A stretch of DNA of 64,000 nt, taken from the NCBI GenBank assembly GCA_910577045.1, contig CAJTLB010000008.1:62001-126000 (forward strand). Reading direction: 5' to 3'. The DNA comes from an uncultured Lachnospiraceae bacterium (GTDB taxonomy: Bacteria > Bacillota > Clostridia > Lachnospirales > Lachnospiraceae). Below the pieces are notes generated by a model. It made no database searches. It was given only the letters and a program-made list of their open reading frames with translations, and was not told the DNA's origin. Positions 18,634 to 27,535 of the stretch are shown here, one piece after another. How positions within the stretch are numbered: position 1 is the first letter of the stretch; the number at the start of each line of letters is the position of its first letter. Position numbers and translations under genes: made by a program.

Positions 18634-19764
18634 TTATTCTCCCCTAACTATTTCTAGCAATTCTTCTGCATCCCTTGTTTTTCCCAAAACTCCATATATA
18701 TTTGAAAATACAATAACTCCTATTTTTGCCTGCCCTGCTAGCCGGTGTAACAAATGTTTTTCTATCCGCCCCATCAACACTTCCATAACATTTGGCATCT
18801 GTGCATTCTCCCACAAAATCTGTAATGCTTCTTCTGTTACAGTACAGGAAAGGATTTGCTTTGCAAGAGCAGCATCTCCTCCCGAAAGTAATACACAACA
18901 TGCCAAAATTTCCATTCTAGCATCTGCCATTTTGGAATGGGTATTCATAATCCCTGCCCCAAGCTTCACTAACTTTCCAATATGGCCGACTAAAAGAATC
19001 CGCTGGAATCCAAGTTCACATGCCTTATCCAATGTTTGCCCAATAAAATTACTGCATTTTACACACTGTTCTGGGTTGGGCAAATGAAATTTTTTAACAA
19101 ATTCCAATCCATAATTCCCTGGCGCCAATAATACACTCTTTTTTCCTTCTGCCCTTCTTTGTTTTAATTCAATTGCAATCGTTTCCAATAAAGCTGCCTC
19201 ACTCATTGGCTCTACAATACCACTTGTCCCTAAAATAGAAATACCGCCTTCTATCCCAAGCCTTGGGTTAAACGTTTTCTTTGCAATTTCTTTGCCTTCT
19301 GGCACAGATATTGTAATTTTAATGCCATTTTCATATGAAAATAACTCCATTACTTCCTCTACGCCTTCTGTTATCATACGCCTTGGCACAGAATTAATAG
19401 CAGCTTCCCCTATTGGCTGGTCAAGCCCTGGCTTAGTGATAATGCCTACCCCATCACCGCCACATATTACAATCCCTTTAGGGATACATTCCACTTTGGC
19501 ATAAACTAAAATTCCATTGGTAATATCAGGATCATCGCCAGCATCCTTTTGCACGGCACAGTTTACATATGTCTTTGTCCTTGTAATATCTTCAATAGGA
19601 AGCGTCAATATAATCCCTTTTGGTGTTTTTAAGTTTATTCGCCTTATTTCCCTGCCTTCTAAAAGCATCTGTGCCCCTGCTATAGCAGCGGCAGCAGCAC
19701 AACTTCCTGTTGTATATCCACAACGCAGCCGTTTCTGTTCTATGTACCGATATTCTTCCAGCAT
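18634..19764 (-). CDS. cbiD: Cobalt-precorrin-5B C1-methyltransferase (CbiD)
   Basis: A 376-residue SAM-dependent enzyme specific to the anaerobic cobalamin route. The signature RCGYTTGSCAAAAAIAGA lies at the N-terminus. Further conserved parts are GDDPDITNG, GDGVGIITKPGL and LVGHIGKLVKLGAGIMNTHS. It is the first gene of the operon. A vegetative promoter sits about 40 bases upstream of the ATG at 19764. Confidence 0.96.
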   Translation of the reverse strand: MLEEYRYIEQKRLRCGYTTGSCAAAAAIAGAQMLLEGREIRRINLKTPKGIILTLPIEDITRTKTYVNCAVQKDAGDDPDITNGILVYAKVECIPKGIVICGGDGVGIITKPGLDQPIGEAAINSVPRRMITEGVEEVMELFSYENGIKITISVPEGKEIAKKTFNPRLGIEGGISILGTSGIVEPMSEAALLETIAIELKQRRAEGKKSVLLAPGNYGLEFVKKFHLPNPEQCVKCSNFIGQTLDKACELGFQRILLVGHIGKLVKLGAGIMNTHSKMADARMEILACCVLLSGGDAALAKQILSCTVTEEALQILWENAQMPNVMEVLMGRIEKHLLHRLAGQAKIGVIVFSNIYGVLGKTRDAEELLEIVRGE

Positions 19765-19801
19765 ATCTATCCACTTCCTAAGCCATATATCTTACGTACC
19801 G

Positions 19802-19830
19802 ATTATACAACACCAACAAAAGAAAGGCAA
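19802..19830 (-). promoter_or_regulatory. Predicted vegetative promoter of the cbi operon
   Basis: On the minus strand, TTGCCT (19825-19830) is separated by exactly 17 bases from a perfect TATAAT (19802-19807), about 37 bases upstream of the cbiD ATG. The spacing and -10 box fit a housekeeping promoter. The leader is too short for a cobalamin riboswitch. Confidence 0.6.
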
Positions 19831-19862
19831 GCAATTCAAGAAGGCTCCACAAATTGGCAGGC

Positions 19863-20939
19863 TTATTCCTTTTGCTGGCTACATTCTTTCTGGAAATCTT
19901 CTATTAGCTGGAATACAAACCCATCTGCTTTCTTAGCAATCTTTGTATATTTAGGGGCAGAAGAATATTTTCTTAATAAACAAATAAATTTATTTTTTTC
20001 CTCTTTAGGGGCTAAAGAAGCCCGGACAATTAGTTCTTGGGCACGCACATAATTTACTACACTTTTATCTGATACAAAACTATCAATATTATCTTTAAAC
20101 CATGGTGGAAGCATAGGATCTTCTTTTAATTTCTCTAAATTTTCAGCCTTTATTAAAATTTCAGAATCATTTAATAACAAATGGCCTGCTAAATAATTAT
20201 CCAAAATATCTCCTAATTCTTCTCTACTTAATAACATCCTATGTGCTGTAGGCAAACGGTTATCTCCTGCTGAAACAGTAATTGCCACAGCTAACCGGCA
20301 TAATAGCTCACCAAAATTAATCTGGTTATACCGAAAAAGGAAAAAACACATCTCGCTCATTTTTTTACTAACAAGCGTACAATATACCGCATTCATAGAA
20401 GTAGAAATAACTGCTTCCCCTTCATAATATTTTTTAATTGGCTCCCCATTACTATCCAACTTCCCTATCTCCAAATTCATTTCTGCAATACAACGGTTTC
20501 CAGACATTGAGGATTTTAATTCTAAAATTCCGTGTAAAATCATATCTTCACTTGATATAGTAGAATAAAAATAACAGTGATATATCCCAAGATATGCCCT
20601 AAATACTGGATTATCTGCCCGATATATTAATTGAGATGGTATATCTTTTGAAACATCATTTTTATCTATAATTGTCGTCTCATCCATAGCAAGGACATCT
20701 GCAATGTCTTCATTTAAAACCTTACATATCTGGACAGCATTAATTAATGAAATTGTTCTAGAACCTTGCAATATTTTGGATAAAGTAGCCTGGCTAATAC
20801 TACAATTATTTTCTGCGCACTTTTTTAAAATATCGGCCTGGCTAATTCCTTTCTTTCTCATAATAGCCCTCATTCTCTCTGCAACTTGGTTATAATAATT
20901 GTTTGTAATATCCCCATTCTTTTTCCTTTGGCTTTCCAT
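19863..20939 (-). CDS. XRE-family transcriptional regulator, 358 aa
   Basis: A helix-turn-helix domain lies at about residues 18-85: ERMRAIMRKKGISQADIL, then CSISQATLSKILQGSRTI, the recognition region of the Cro/CI family. The remaining roughly 270 residues are unrecognised and probably sense a ligand or mediate oligomerisation; no membrane segment is seen. It is 98 bases upstream of cbiD on the same strand, but a promoter lies between them, so control of the cbi operon is only a possibility. A palindrome (20962-20974, gaatat-a-atattc) lies about 23 bases upstream of its start and could be its own operator. Confidence 0.75.
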   Translation of the reverse strand: MESQRKKNGDITNNYYNQVAERMRAIMRKKGISQADILKKCAENNCSISQATLSKILQGSRTISLINAVQICKVLNEDIADVLAMDETTIIDKNDVSKDIPSQLIYRADNPVFRAYLGIYHCYFYSTISSEDMILHGILELKSSMSGNRCIAEMNLEIGKLDSNGEPIKKYYEGEAVISTSMNAVYCTLVSKKMSEMCFFLFRYNQINFGELLCRLAVAITVSAGDNRLPTAHRMLLSREELGDILDNYLAGHLLLNDSEILIKAENLEKLKEDPMLPPWFKDNIDSFVSDKSVVNYVRAQELIVRASLAPKEEKNKFICLLRKYSSAPKYTKIAKKADGFVFQLIEDFQKECSQQKE

Positions 20940-20961
20940 AATTTCTTATCCTTTCTTTTTA

Positions 20962-20974
20962 GAATATAATATTC
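20962..20974. promoter_or_regulatory. Short palindrome upstream of the XRE regulator
   Basis: A perfect 13-base palindrome, GAATAT-A-ATATTC, in the 268-base divergent gap between the XRE regulator and the DUF697-like gene. It is a candidate autoregulatory operator. The rest of the gap is AT-rich and shows no gene. Confidence 0.3.
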
Positions 20975-21207
20975 AAAAATGAATTGTATATATATTATAT
21001 TGGAATTACATTTTCTTGTATAAAATTAAGATTGTAAAACCTAGTTTAATATGCTAAACTGGCGCTATACTAAAAACTTCCACTTATTTTATTATATACC
21101 AACGTTTATTATATGTAAATGTTCCATAACTCATGGTTTTAAATTACAATAATAATTAGTAAAATACTGTGGATACACTATTTTAAATTATACTAGGAGG
21201 TAGTTTT

Positions 21208-21726
21208 ATGAAGAACGTAACAAAAAAAGCAAGAAACTGTATGTTAAAACATTCCATTCTGGCAGCAGGTGGCTGCGGTGTTTTTAAAGCTATCGTGCCT
21301 ATTCCTAAAGCAGAAGTCGGAGCTTTAACTTGTACCACTATGAATATGTGTAAAAAAATCGCCCACATTTATGGCTATGATCATCTTTCTGGTCTAACCC
21401 AACTTATTGGTGTTGCCACTGGTGCCGCTTTTGGAGTTTCTTTAGCAACAGATATTATGCAGTTTATACCTGGCATTAATGTAGTTGCCAGTATGGCATC
21501 CACTTCTATTCTCCATCTAGTAACAGGCTCTATTATGATAGGGGTATTTGAAATGATGGACGCTGGTATGATTGATGCTACTAATTTAAAAGACTCAAAA
21601 GTAACATCTATTATTAATTCCTTTGCTGCAAATGCTACTACCCTAGTTGGCGGAGTTTTTAGAGGGGATATTAGCCTACATAGCTTAAATATCATTAGCA
21701 ATAATAAAACAAAAAATTTAGCATAA
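21208..21726 (+). CDS. DUF697-like small membrane protein, 172 aa
   Basis: The central part reads like a DUF697 domain: IPKAEVGALTCTTMNMCKKI, then a helix containing LIGVATGAAFGVSLA, then MQFIPGINVVASMAS and a further hydrophobic stretch. DUF697 normally follows a GTPase domain in YcjF-type or Era-like proteins. Here it stands alone, with no GTPase motif in this gene or next to it. The strong site TAGGAGG lies seven bases before the ATG at 21208, and a terminator follows the stop, so this is a monocistronic gene. Function unknown; membrane association is likely. Confidence 0.65.
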   Translation: MKNVTKKARNCMLKHSILAAGGCGVFKAIVPIPKAEVGALTCTTMNMCKKIAHIYGYDHLSGLTQLIGVATGAAFGVSLATDIMQFIPGINVVASMASTSILHLVTGSIMIGVFEMMDAGMIDATNLKDSKVTSIINSFAANATTLVGGVFRGDISLHSLNIISNNKTKNLA

Positions 21727-21730
21727 CCAA

Positions 21731-21777
21731 AAAAGGTGATAATCCCAACAAATAAATAATGGGGGTATCACCTTTTT
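21731..21777 (+). terminator. Intrinsic terminator after the DUF697-like gene
   Basis: AAAAGGTGAT...ATCCC pairs with GGGGGTATCACCTTTT through about 13 base pairs, followed by a T-rich end. It lies five bases after the stop codon. Confidence 0.8.
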
Positions 21778-21880
21778 CCTATATAAAATTATATAATTTT
21801 ATTCCATATTCTAAAAATTGTGGTAAAATAAAACTAACTACAAAAAAAATTATATGTGAAAAAATAAAAAAGGAGCCACT

Positions 21881-22648
21881 ATGCCAGTTTATAATATTGT
21901 TTTTAGCCCCACAGGAGGCACTAAAAAAATTGCAGATTTATTTGCTACATCATTTTACCCAGGAACTAACTACATTGACCTTACAGACTACAATAAAGAT
22001 TTTTCCTTCTTTTCCTTTTGTGCAGAAGATATTTGCATTGTATCTGTCCCTTCCTATGGTGGTCGGGTTCCTGCCATTGCTATATCACGTTTACGCCAAA
22101 TGAATGGCAACGGAGCTAAAACAATCCTTATTGTTGTATATGGAAACAGGGCTTATGAGGATACTTTTACAGAATTACAAGACACTTTAACCAATTTAGG
22201 CTTTTCTTGTATTGCTGCTGTTGCCGCCATTGCTGAACACTCTATTATGCGCCAATTCGCTGCTGGGCGCCCTAATATACAAGATGAAAAAGAAATTGCT
22301 ACTTTTGCAGAAACAATCCGATCTAAAATAGAATCTGGTACATTATCTAATCAATTAAACTTACCAGGAAACCGCCCATACCGCAAATATAATGGTATCC
22401 CCACAAAACCTCAAACTGGAAAATCTTGTACACAATGCGGGCTTTGTGCTAAAAAATGCCCTGTAGGCGCGATTGATCCTACAAACCCATCTAAAACAGA
22501 TACACAATGTTGTATTTCTTGTATGCGCTGTATTGCTATTTGCCCACAAAAGGCACGGCATATTAACAAAGCACTTCTTGCTGCTGGCAGCATAAAATTG
22601 AAAAAAGTTTGTAGTGAGTATAAAAGGAATGAGTTGTTCCTTTCATAA
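21881..22648 (+). CDS. EFR1-type flavodoxin-ferredoxin protein
   Basis: A 255-residue redox protein. The N-terminal flavodoxin-like fold starts VYNIVFSPTGGTKKIADLFA, with the FMN-phosphate loop SPTGGT. The C-terminus holds two [4Fe-4S] motifs, CTQCGLCAKKCP and CISCMRCIAICP (about residues 185-225). This combination is the EFR1 family of anaerobes, which is thought to move electrons to unknown partners. AAGGAG precedes the ATG at 21881. The last six bases overlap the 3' end of the convergent GyrI-like gene. Confidence 0.85.
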   Translation: MPVYNIVFSPTGGTKKIADLFATSFYPGTNYIDLTDYNKDFSFFSFCAEDICIVSVPSYGGRVPAIAISRLRQMNGNGAKTILIVVYGNRAYEDTFTELQDTLTNLGFSCIAAVAAIAEHSIMRQFAAGRPNIQDEKEIATFAETIRSKIESGTLSNQLNLPGNRPYRKYNGIPTKPQTGKSCTQCGLCAKKCPVGAIDPTNPSKTDTQCCISCMRCIAICPQKARHINKALLAAGSIKLKKVCSEYKRNELFLS

Positions 22649-23383
22649 TTTAGCCAATCCACTTTTTTTCTTCCAATCCCTACATTGTTCAATCCGTTTC
22701 CCATTATCCCCTTGTTCTTTATCATAAGCAAATTGCTTTAATAAAGCACAGGGGAATTCCTCACATTGCCCACAATGTTCATATTGCCTTTCTTCACAGC
22801 ACGTTTTTATTGGGCAGTTATCAGCCCAAAAAGGTTTTTGTATATGTATACAGCCTGTACAGCCCTGTCCACGGTATGTACATTCCTTGCACAAAATTCC
22901 ACATCTGGATTCAATGAAATCCTTATTTCCTTCCTTCAACCCCACATAAATATGAATTTCTGCATGATCCATAGCATCACTTTGATATTCTTCAAAATCA
23001 CATTGGAAAGCCCTTGGCAAATCCATCTGCCAAATTTCTTGCCATGCTGCTGCAACTGCTTGCACCATATCCCCATAAATTACAAATTTTGCATATTTTC
23101 CAGCAGGAATCCGATAAACAGTATACTGCCCTTCCTGCGGCTCCCTTTCTGTTTCACAGGCAACTATTGTAGTATAATCTGCTTTTTCATTCCCAGTATA
23201 TTCCGTATAAATTCCCAAAGCTTTCCCACTTTTTTTATCTGGAATGGAAGCATATATGCCCTCATTATAAAAACGTTTCCATAAGCCGCCAATTACAGCT
23301 CCCATATCAGGAGATGTATTATTCGTCCGCGCCGATATGCCTACAACAATTTTTTCTTCTAATGTTACAATTTCATAATCCAT
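22643..23383 (-). CDS. GyrI-like effector-binding domain fused to a DUF3795-type cysteine-rich domain
   Basis: A 246-residue protein. Residues 1-155 match the GyrI/AraC effector-binding fold (EEKIVVGISARTNN, VYRIPAGKYAKFVIYG, EIHIYVGLK). Residues 165-240 are cysteine-rich (SRCGILCKECTYRGQGCTGC, CPIKTCCEERQYEHCGQCEE, FPCALLKQF), as in DUF3795, and probably bind metal. There is no DNA-binding domain, so it is not a complete transcription factor. It may sense a small molecule and be read by another protein. Nested inverted repeats lie just upstream of its start. Confidence 0.8.
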   Translation of the reverse strand: MDYEIVTLEEKIVVGISARTNNTSPDMGAVIGGLWKRFYNEGIYASIPDKKSGKALGIYTEYTGNEKADYTTIVACETEREPQEGQYTVYRIPAGKYAKFVIYGDMVQAVAAAWQEIWQMDLPRAFQCDFEEYQSDAMDHAEIHIYVGLKEGNKDFIESRCGILCKECTYRGQGCTGCIHIQKPFWADNCPIKTCCEERQYEHCGQCEEFPCALLKQFAYDKEQGDNGKRIEQCRDWKKKSGLAKL

Positions 23384-23413
23384 AACTAAAACCTGCCTTT
23401 CTTTTGATAACCT

Positions 23414-23457
23414 TAGTTTAACAAACTAACCACGACATCTGTATGTCATGATTAGTT
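23414..23457. promoter_or_regulatory. Nested inverted repeats in the divergent gap
   Basis: Two overlapping dyads lie between the GyrI-like gene and the Uma2-family gene. TTAGTTT-AAC-AAACTAA (23414-23430) is a perfect 7+7 palindrome. AACTAACCACGACAT-CTGT-ATGTCATGATTAGTT (23424-23457) pairs 13 of 15 bases. The arm AACTAA is shared. No U-run follows on either strand, so an operator is more likely than a terminator. Confidence 0.5.
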
Positions 23458-23561
23458 AGCCAAAAATGCAAAAACATAGAAAAGCATTTCGAAATTGAAT
23501 CTTTTATAAAAATATGTTACAATCAATCATGCTAATTATCACTATGAAAGGAAGTATTATT

Positions 23562-24125
23562 ATGCCAGCACTACAACCACGACCAGAACCTATTACTTTG
23601 GAACAATATGAAACCCTTCCCTCAGATACCAGAGTAGAAGTTTTTGATGGCATCATTTACAATATGGCAAGCCCATCACAAATACATCAAGATATTTCCA
23701 GGGAACTTTTATATATCCTAACTGATTATCTAAAAAGAAAAAAAGGAACATGTAAAGTATATTCTGCCCCTTTTGACGTAAAATTAAATGATATTCCACT
23801 TACCATTGTACAACCTGACCTTATGATTATTTGTGACAAAAATAAATTAGATGGAAAACGTTGTAATGGAGCACCTGATTTTATTATTGAAATTATATCC
23901 CCTGGAAACGCATCTGATGATTATATTAAAAAGTTATATTACTACAAAAATTATGGGGTACGAGAATATTGGATTGTAGATCCAACCCGGCATATTATAA
24001 CTATCAATTATTTTGAAGGCGACAATATTATGGTACAATACCCATTTAATGCTACCATAAAGGTAAATATTTATCAGGATCTTTTTATTGATTTTAAAAC
24101 AATAGACTATCTTCTTAACCAATAA
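23562..24125 (+). CDS. Uma2-family protein (DUF820, PD-(D/E)XK fold)
   Basis: About 187 residues from ATG 23562, chosen because AAAGGAAG lies eight bases upstream; earlier in-frame ATGs (23529, 23544) lack such a site. Conserved parts are LEQYETLPSDTRVEVFDGII, IVQPDLMIICD (the acidic active-site strand), PDFIIEIISPGNASDDYIKK and GVREYWIVDPTRHII. This is the Uma2/DUF820 family with a restriction-endonuclease-like fold that is very frequent in cyanobacteria and some Clostridia. Its biological role is uncertain. No partner gene is evident. Confidence 0.85.
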   Translation: MPALQPRPEPITLEQYETLPSDTRVEVFDGIIYNMASPSQIHQDISRELLYILTDYLKRKKGTCKVYSAPFDVKLNDIPLTIVQPDLMIICDKNKLDGKRCNGAPDFIIEIISPGNASDDYIKKLYYYKNYGVREYWIVDPTRHIITINYFEGDNIMVQYPFNATIKVNIYQDLFIDFKTIDYLLNQ

Positions 24126-24255
24126 TGATTAAAATTTTTATTTACAGCCCTAATTAATTGTTTATCCATTATGTACTTCCCATGTACATCCAATTATATT
24201 CTTTTTATGTAAATTATATTTTTAAACATATAAACCACTATGGAGATAAAACTTT

Positions 24256-24900
24256 ATGGCATCAAATAATATCTGCTATTTATATAGCCTAAAAACTGGC
24301 ATTGAAATAATTAGAACCAATGCTTTACAAAAAAATCAAACATTTATTATTCCTCCTTACCTACCACATAGCATTTTAACACATAAAAATTATACTTTAC
24401 TTAGTTTATATATTGATAAAAATATAATAATGCAATATACCGCGGATATAATACAAAACCATATAATCACTTTACTACTGGATACCTTGGCACAAAAAAT
24501 ATTTATTTCCATCAAATATTACTATTAGCCAATTGTTTAAATTCATTTGTTAATTATTCAAGTTTAACCTCTAATAATCAAAGCCCATTTATCAATAATT
24601 TAAAAAAACAGTTAGAAATACATCCAGAAAACAAACTTAGTATTGAAGAAATGGCAAAAAATGCTTTTCTTAGTAAATATCACTTTATCAGGAATTTTAA
24701 AGCTGAAGTAGGCCTTACGCCGCATCAATTTCAAATCCAAAACCGTATTCGCAAGGCACAACGCTTAATACACAAAACAGATACTATAACAGAAGTGGCT
24801 TTAGCCACAGGTTTTTGCGACCAAAGCCACTTTATATTTGCATTGTAAAAAATTGCGGAATAAAAAAGTTTTATATCCTAAACAATAAAAAACACTACTC
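24256..24900 (+). pseudogene. Decayed AraC-family regulator
   Basis: The pieces lie in different frames. From ATG 24256 an N-terminal cupin-like part runs to a stop at 24528 (QTFIIPPYLPHSILTHKNYT). From about 24480 another frame continues the expected sequence (NIYFHQILLLANCLNSFVN) into the HTH domain (LSIEEMAKNAFLSKYHFIRN, RKAQRLIHKTDTITEVALAT, GFCDQSHF) and stops at 24848. A third frame then gives CGIKKFYILNNKKHYS, the usual C-terminus. At least two frameshifts are therefore needed to join the gene. It ends against the convergent TagF-like gene. Confidence 0.8.
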
Positions 24901-27492
24901 TGGTTTTTTCATTTCCAATTCTTTATAAATTTCTTTAAATACCTTTTCCCCACAAGTCCCATCGAGGTTTTCTGCTACCTTTGCATACGCTTTTAACTGG
25001 ATTTCTTTACTATTTCCTAATTGATCCTTTACCACTCCATCTATAAAATCGGGGATCGAAATATAACTATTCTCTGCACATGCATACGGAATATCAATAC
25101 TCCATTCCTCAAAACACTGGTCTAAAGTAATAAATTTCTCTAATCCTTCTTTATCTAGCTTTAACTTCCTCTCTTGATAAGTCTTTGTCCCTAAGTCAAT
25201 TTCTAAGAAACAGCCATCACAAGAGGTCACGATCCATAACTTCGTTAATTCATAATTTCTTGCTTTTTCTATATCAAAACACAGTACATTCTTGATTCCT
25301 GTCCATCGGTTATCAAATATCCCTGCCTGTGGTTCTTTAAAATGGCTGGAGATATCTACTGGGAATTTCTTTATTTCTAAGGTTTCCTTATCCACTTCCA
25401 TTAGCTGGTTCCCCATCTGCGGCAGTAACAACAAATGATCCTTCGCCTCATAAAACCCTCCAAAGGGATATAACTCTCCCATTGGGTTTCGATAGACGAC
25501 AAAATCTTCTGGTAAGTTAGGCATTATCTCCTTTGTTTCCCCTGTCTTTGGATTCCAACATACAAATCCCATTCCTTCATACCTGCGGATTAAAAATTGA
25601 TCTTTTATTTTTACCAAAGGCCCATAGGTTTCTTCTTTTCCCCCTACTACATGTAACTGGCAATACATTTTCTTTAAATCCCATTCCAGTACTCCATGGA
25701 ACCTTGCTAACGATAAATAGACGATCCCTTTTTCTATATCCATATAACAGCCGCCAAAATAGGATCGCCTCTGCTGATATTCTTGCCCTAACTCTTTTAT
25801 GATATCAACTAAACCCTTATGGAATAGATATCTTTTTTCCTTTGCACTATATTGGATTACTGCTTCATAATGGTTTGGTAAAATAAAATAATCTTCTCCC
25901 CATTCAATAAACCCTCCCATATTCCCTACATGTTGTGGGTTAGGGATTGGGTATTCTGAAAACTTCCCTGTGTTTACTCCATACTCTACAATCCGATCCA
26001 TATCCCCTGGCGCTAAAATAATCTTATCCTGATACGCATACATAGAAGAGACATGCCCTCCCCGTAATAATGGCAGCCCTGGTATCCGATCTACCATATC
26101 GATGGTATCCGTTTCTGGGTCTAAACAGCACAACGCATTAAACCCTGATAAGAACACCCAATAAGCCCCTCCACATTCTACCATACTTCCAAAAAATGGT
26201 TCTAGTTTTTCTTTCTCGGTTAGTTCCCTTGTAATCCCTCCATTTGTAAAAAATAATGGCTTCCCTGTTGCCCCAAACAAATGCACCACAGAAGAAGAAG
26301 CTTCCCCTAGATACGCATCACACCAGGCTATTGTCCTTGACGCATCGGCCGTTTTATCTAAGATCCCTTTCTTTTCTTTTAAAAACCTCTCTTGTATCCT
26401 CTTATATTCTTCATAGGCAGCAGGCCTCATTGCCTTTAAAGTAGACTCACTTAATGGGTGGGGCCTCCATAACAGTATGGCATCTTCCCTCCCTTCAAAA
26501 CAAGAAATCACATGTTCCATCTTTTTTAAGGCTACTTCACAATCCCCTAATAAACTAGAAAGGCTGGTATTATAAAAGAATACCTTCTTTCCCTCCATCT
26601 TCTCCTTCCATTCTTCTGGTATCTCTGGTTTCTCTTTCTCATATGCCACTACCTTGTCAAACTTCGGGGAACCCAAGGGCAAGAGCTTCCCTTGGAAAAC
26701 TTCTTGTGGAAAGAACCGTTCCTCCTTAGGGGACTGGATTACCATTTTATCCATATATAAATGGACTGGTAAGAACCGGTGCCCCTCTGGCACTACCCCT
26801 CCTGTGACATAATAAGGGATATAGACTAATAAGCAGGTATAGGCTTTTAAGTGACTCGCATAATACTCTGGAAATACACTGGTTACTAAGTTGATCTCAT
26901 CATATGGGTTATGGATAAAAACGGCATCTGGCAGATGTTCTTCTATCTTATATTCCCGATAATCGGTAATTTCGATTTCCTTTGGGAACAGCCTTCCTTC
27001 ATATCTTGGGATTTTCCTTGTCCCATTTTCTTGTATATCATAATAAGGGATTGGCATAACAACTGCCTTACAATAAGGGGCTTTGTTTGCAGCTATATAC
27101 ACACTTTCCATACAATCCCACATAGAAGCTTTATAAGGTAAGAACAAGAATTCATAGGTAGTAGGCAGATGGTGGAGGGCTTGCCCTATTTGTGCTAAAT
27201 AGTCTTGGAATCCTTTTTCAATTTGTGGTATGGAAATGTTTCCTTCTTCCACCACTTGTGCCACTTTATACAGATACTCACAAAAGTCTTCTAACACCCC
27301 AACGACTTCTGTGCCTGTGCCTTCTATGTTTTCAATACTCTCTCCCCATGCTACTGCTAGTTGTTGACACTCTTGTAGAAAAGGAAAGAGTGATTGTTTC
27401 TCTTCTTTTTTTATTTTTTCTATGATTACTTGGCATAGTTCTTGTAAGGAGTTCCTTACTTCTTCCATTTGTTGTTTCATCTGCTTTCTCAT
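24895..27492 (-). CDS. TagF-like CDP-glycerol glycerophosphotransferase domain with C-terminal propeller-like region
   Basis: An 865-residue protein at the distal end of the glycosylation island. Residues 1-110 are helical. Residues 115-435 resemble the CDP-glycerol:polyol glycerophosphotransferase GT-B fold: EFLFLPYKASMWDCMESVYI, LLPLGSPKFDKV, LWRPHPL near 345 and YLGEASSSVVHLFGATGKP near 405. From about 440 to 800 there are recurrent units with W/Y-rich strands and D-x-x-T turns (CCLDPETDTI, WNPKTGETKEI, EVDKETLEIKKF), which suggests a beta-propeller. The likely activity is transfer of a phospho-alcohol from CDP to the glycan. The start at 27492 is one of several closely spaced Met codons. 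Confidence 0.7.
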   Translation of the reverse strand: MRKQMKQQMEEVRNSLQELCQVIIEKIKKEEKQSLFPFLQECQQLAVAWGESIENIEGTGTEVVGVLEDFCEYLYKVAQVVEEGNISIPQIEKGFQDYLAQIGQALHHLPTTYEFLFLPYKASMWDCMESVYIAANKAPYCKAVVMPIPYYDIQENGTRKIPRYEGRLFPKEIEITDYREYKIEEHLPDAVFIHNPYDEINLVTSVFPEYYASHLKAYTCLLVYIPYYVTGGVVPEGHRFLPVHLYMDKMVIQSPKEERFFPQEVFQGKLLPLGSPKFDKVVAYEKEKPEIPEEWKEKMEGKKVFFYNTSLSSLLGDCEVALKKMEHVISCFEGREDAILLWRPHPLSESTLKAMRPAAYEEYKRIQERFLKEKKGILDKTADASRTIAWCDAYLGEASSSVVHLFGATGKPLFFTNGGITRELTEKEKLEPFFGSMVECGGAYWVFLSGFNALCCLDPETDTIDMVDRIPGLPLLRGGHVSSMYAYQDKIILAPGDMDRIVEYGVNTGKFSEYPIPNPQHVGNMGGFIEWGEDYFILPNHYEAVIQYSAKEKRYLFHKGLVDIIKELGQEYQQRRSYFGGCYMDIEKGIVYLSLARFHGVLEWDLKKMYCQLHVVGGKEETYGPLVKIKDQFLIRRYEGMGFVCWNPKTGETKEIMPNLPEDFVVYRNPMGELYPFGGFYEAKDHLLLLPQMGNQLMEVDKETLEIKKFPVDISSHFKEPQAGIFDNRWTGIKNVLCFDIEKARNYELTKLWIVTSCDGCFLEIDLGTKTYQERKLKLDKEGLEKFITLDQCFEEWSIDIPYACAENSYISIPDFIDGVVKDQLGNSKEIQLKAYAKVAENLDGTCGEKVFKEIYKELEMKKPE

Positions 27493-27535
27493 ACTTTGTT
27501 TCCCTGCCTTCCTTTTCTACCAACCACTCTTTTTC

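Noticed and set aside
19765..21207. Cobalamin riboswitch upstream of cbiD or of the XRE regulator
   Set aside because: The gap before cbiD is only 98 bases and already holds a promoter; the 268-base gap before the regulator shows no B12-box-like conserved core.
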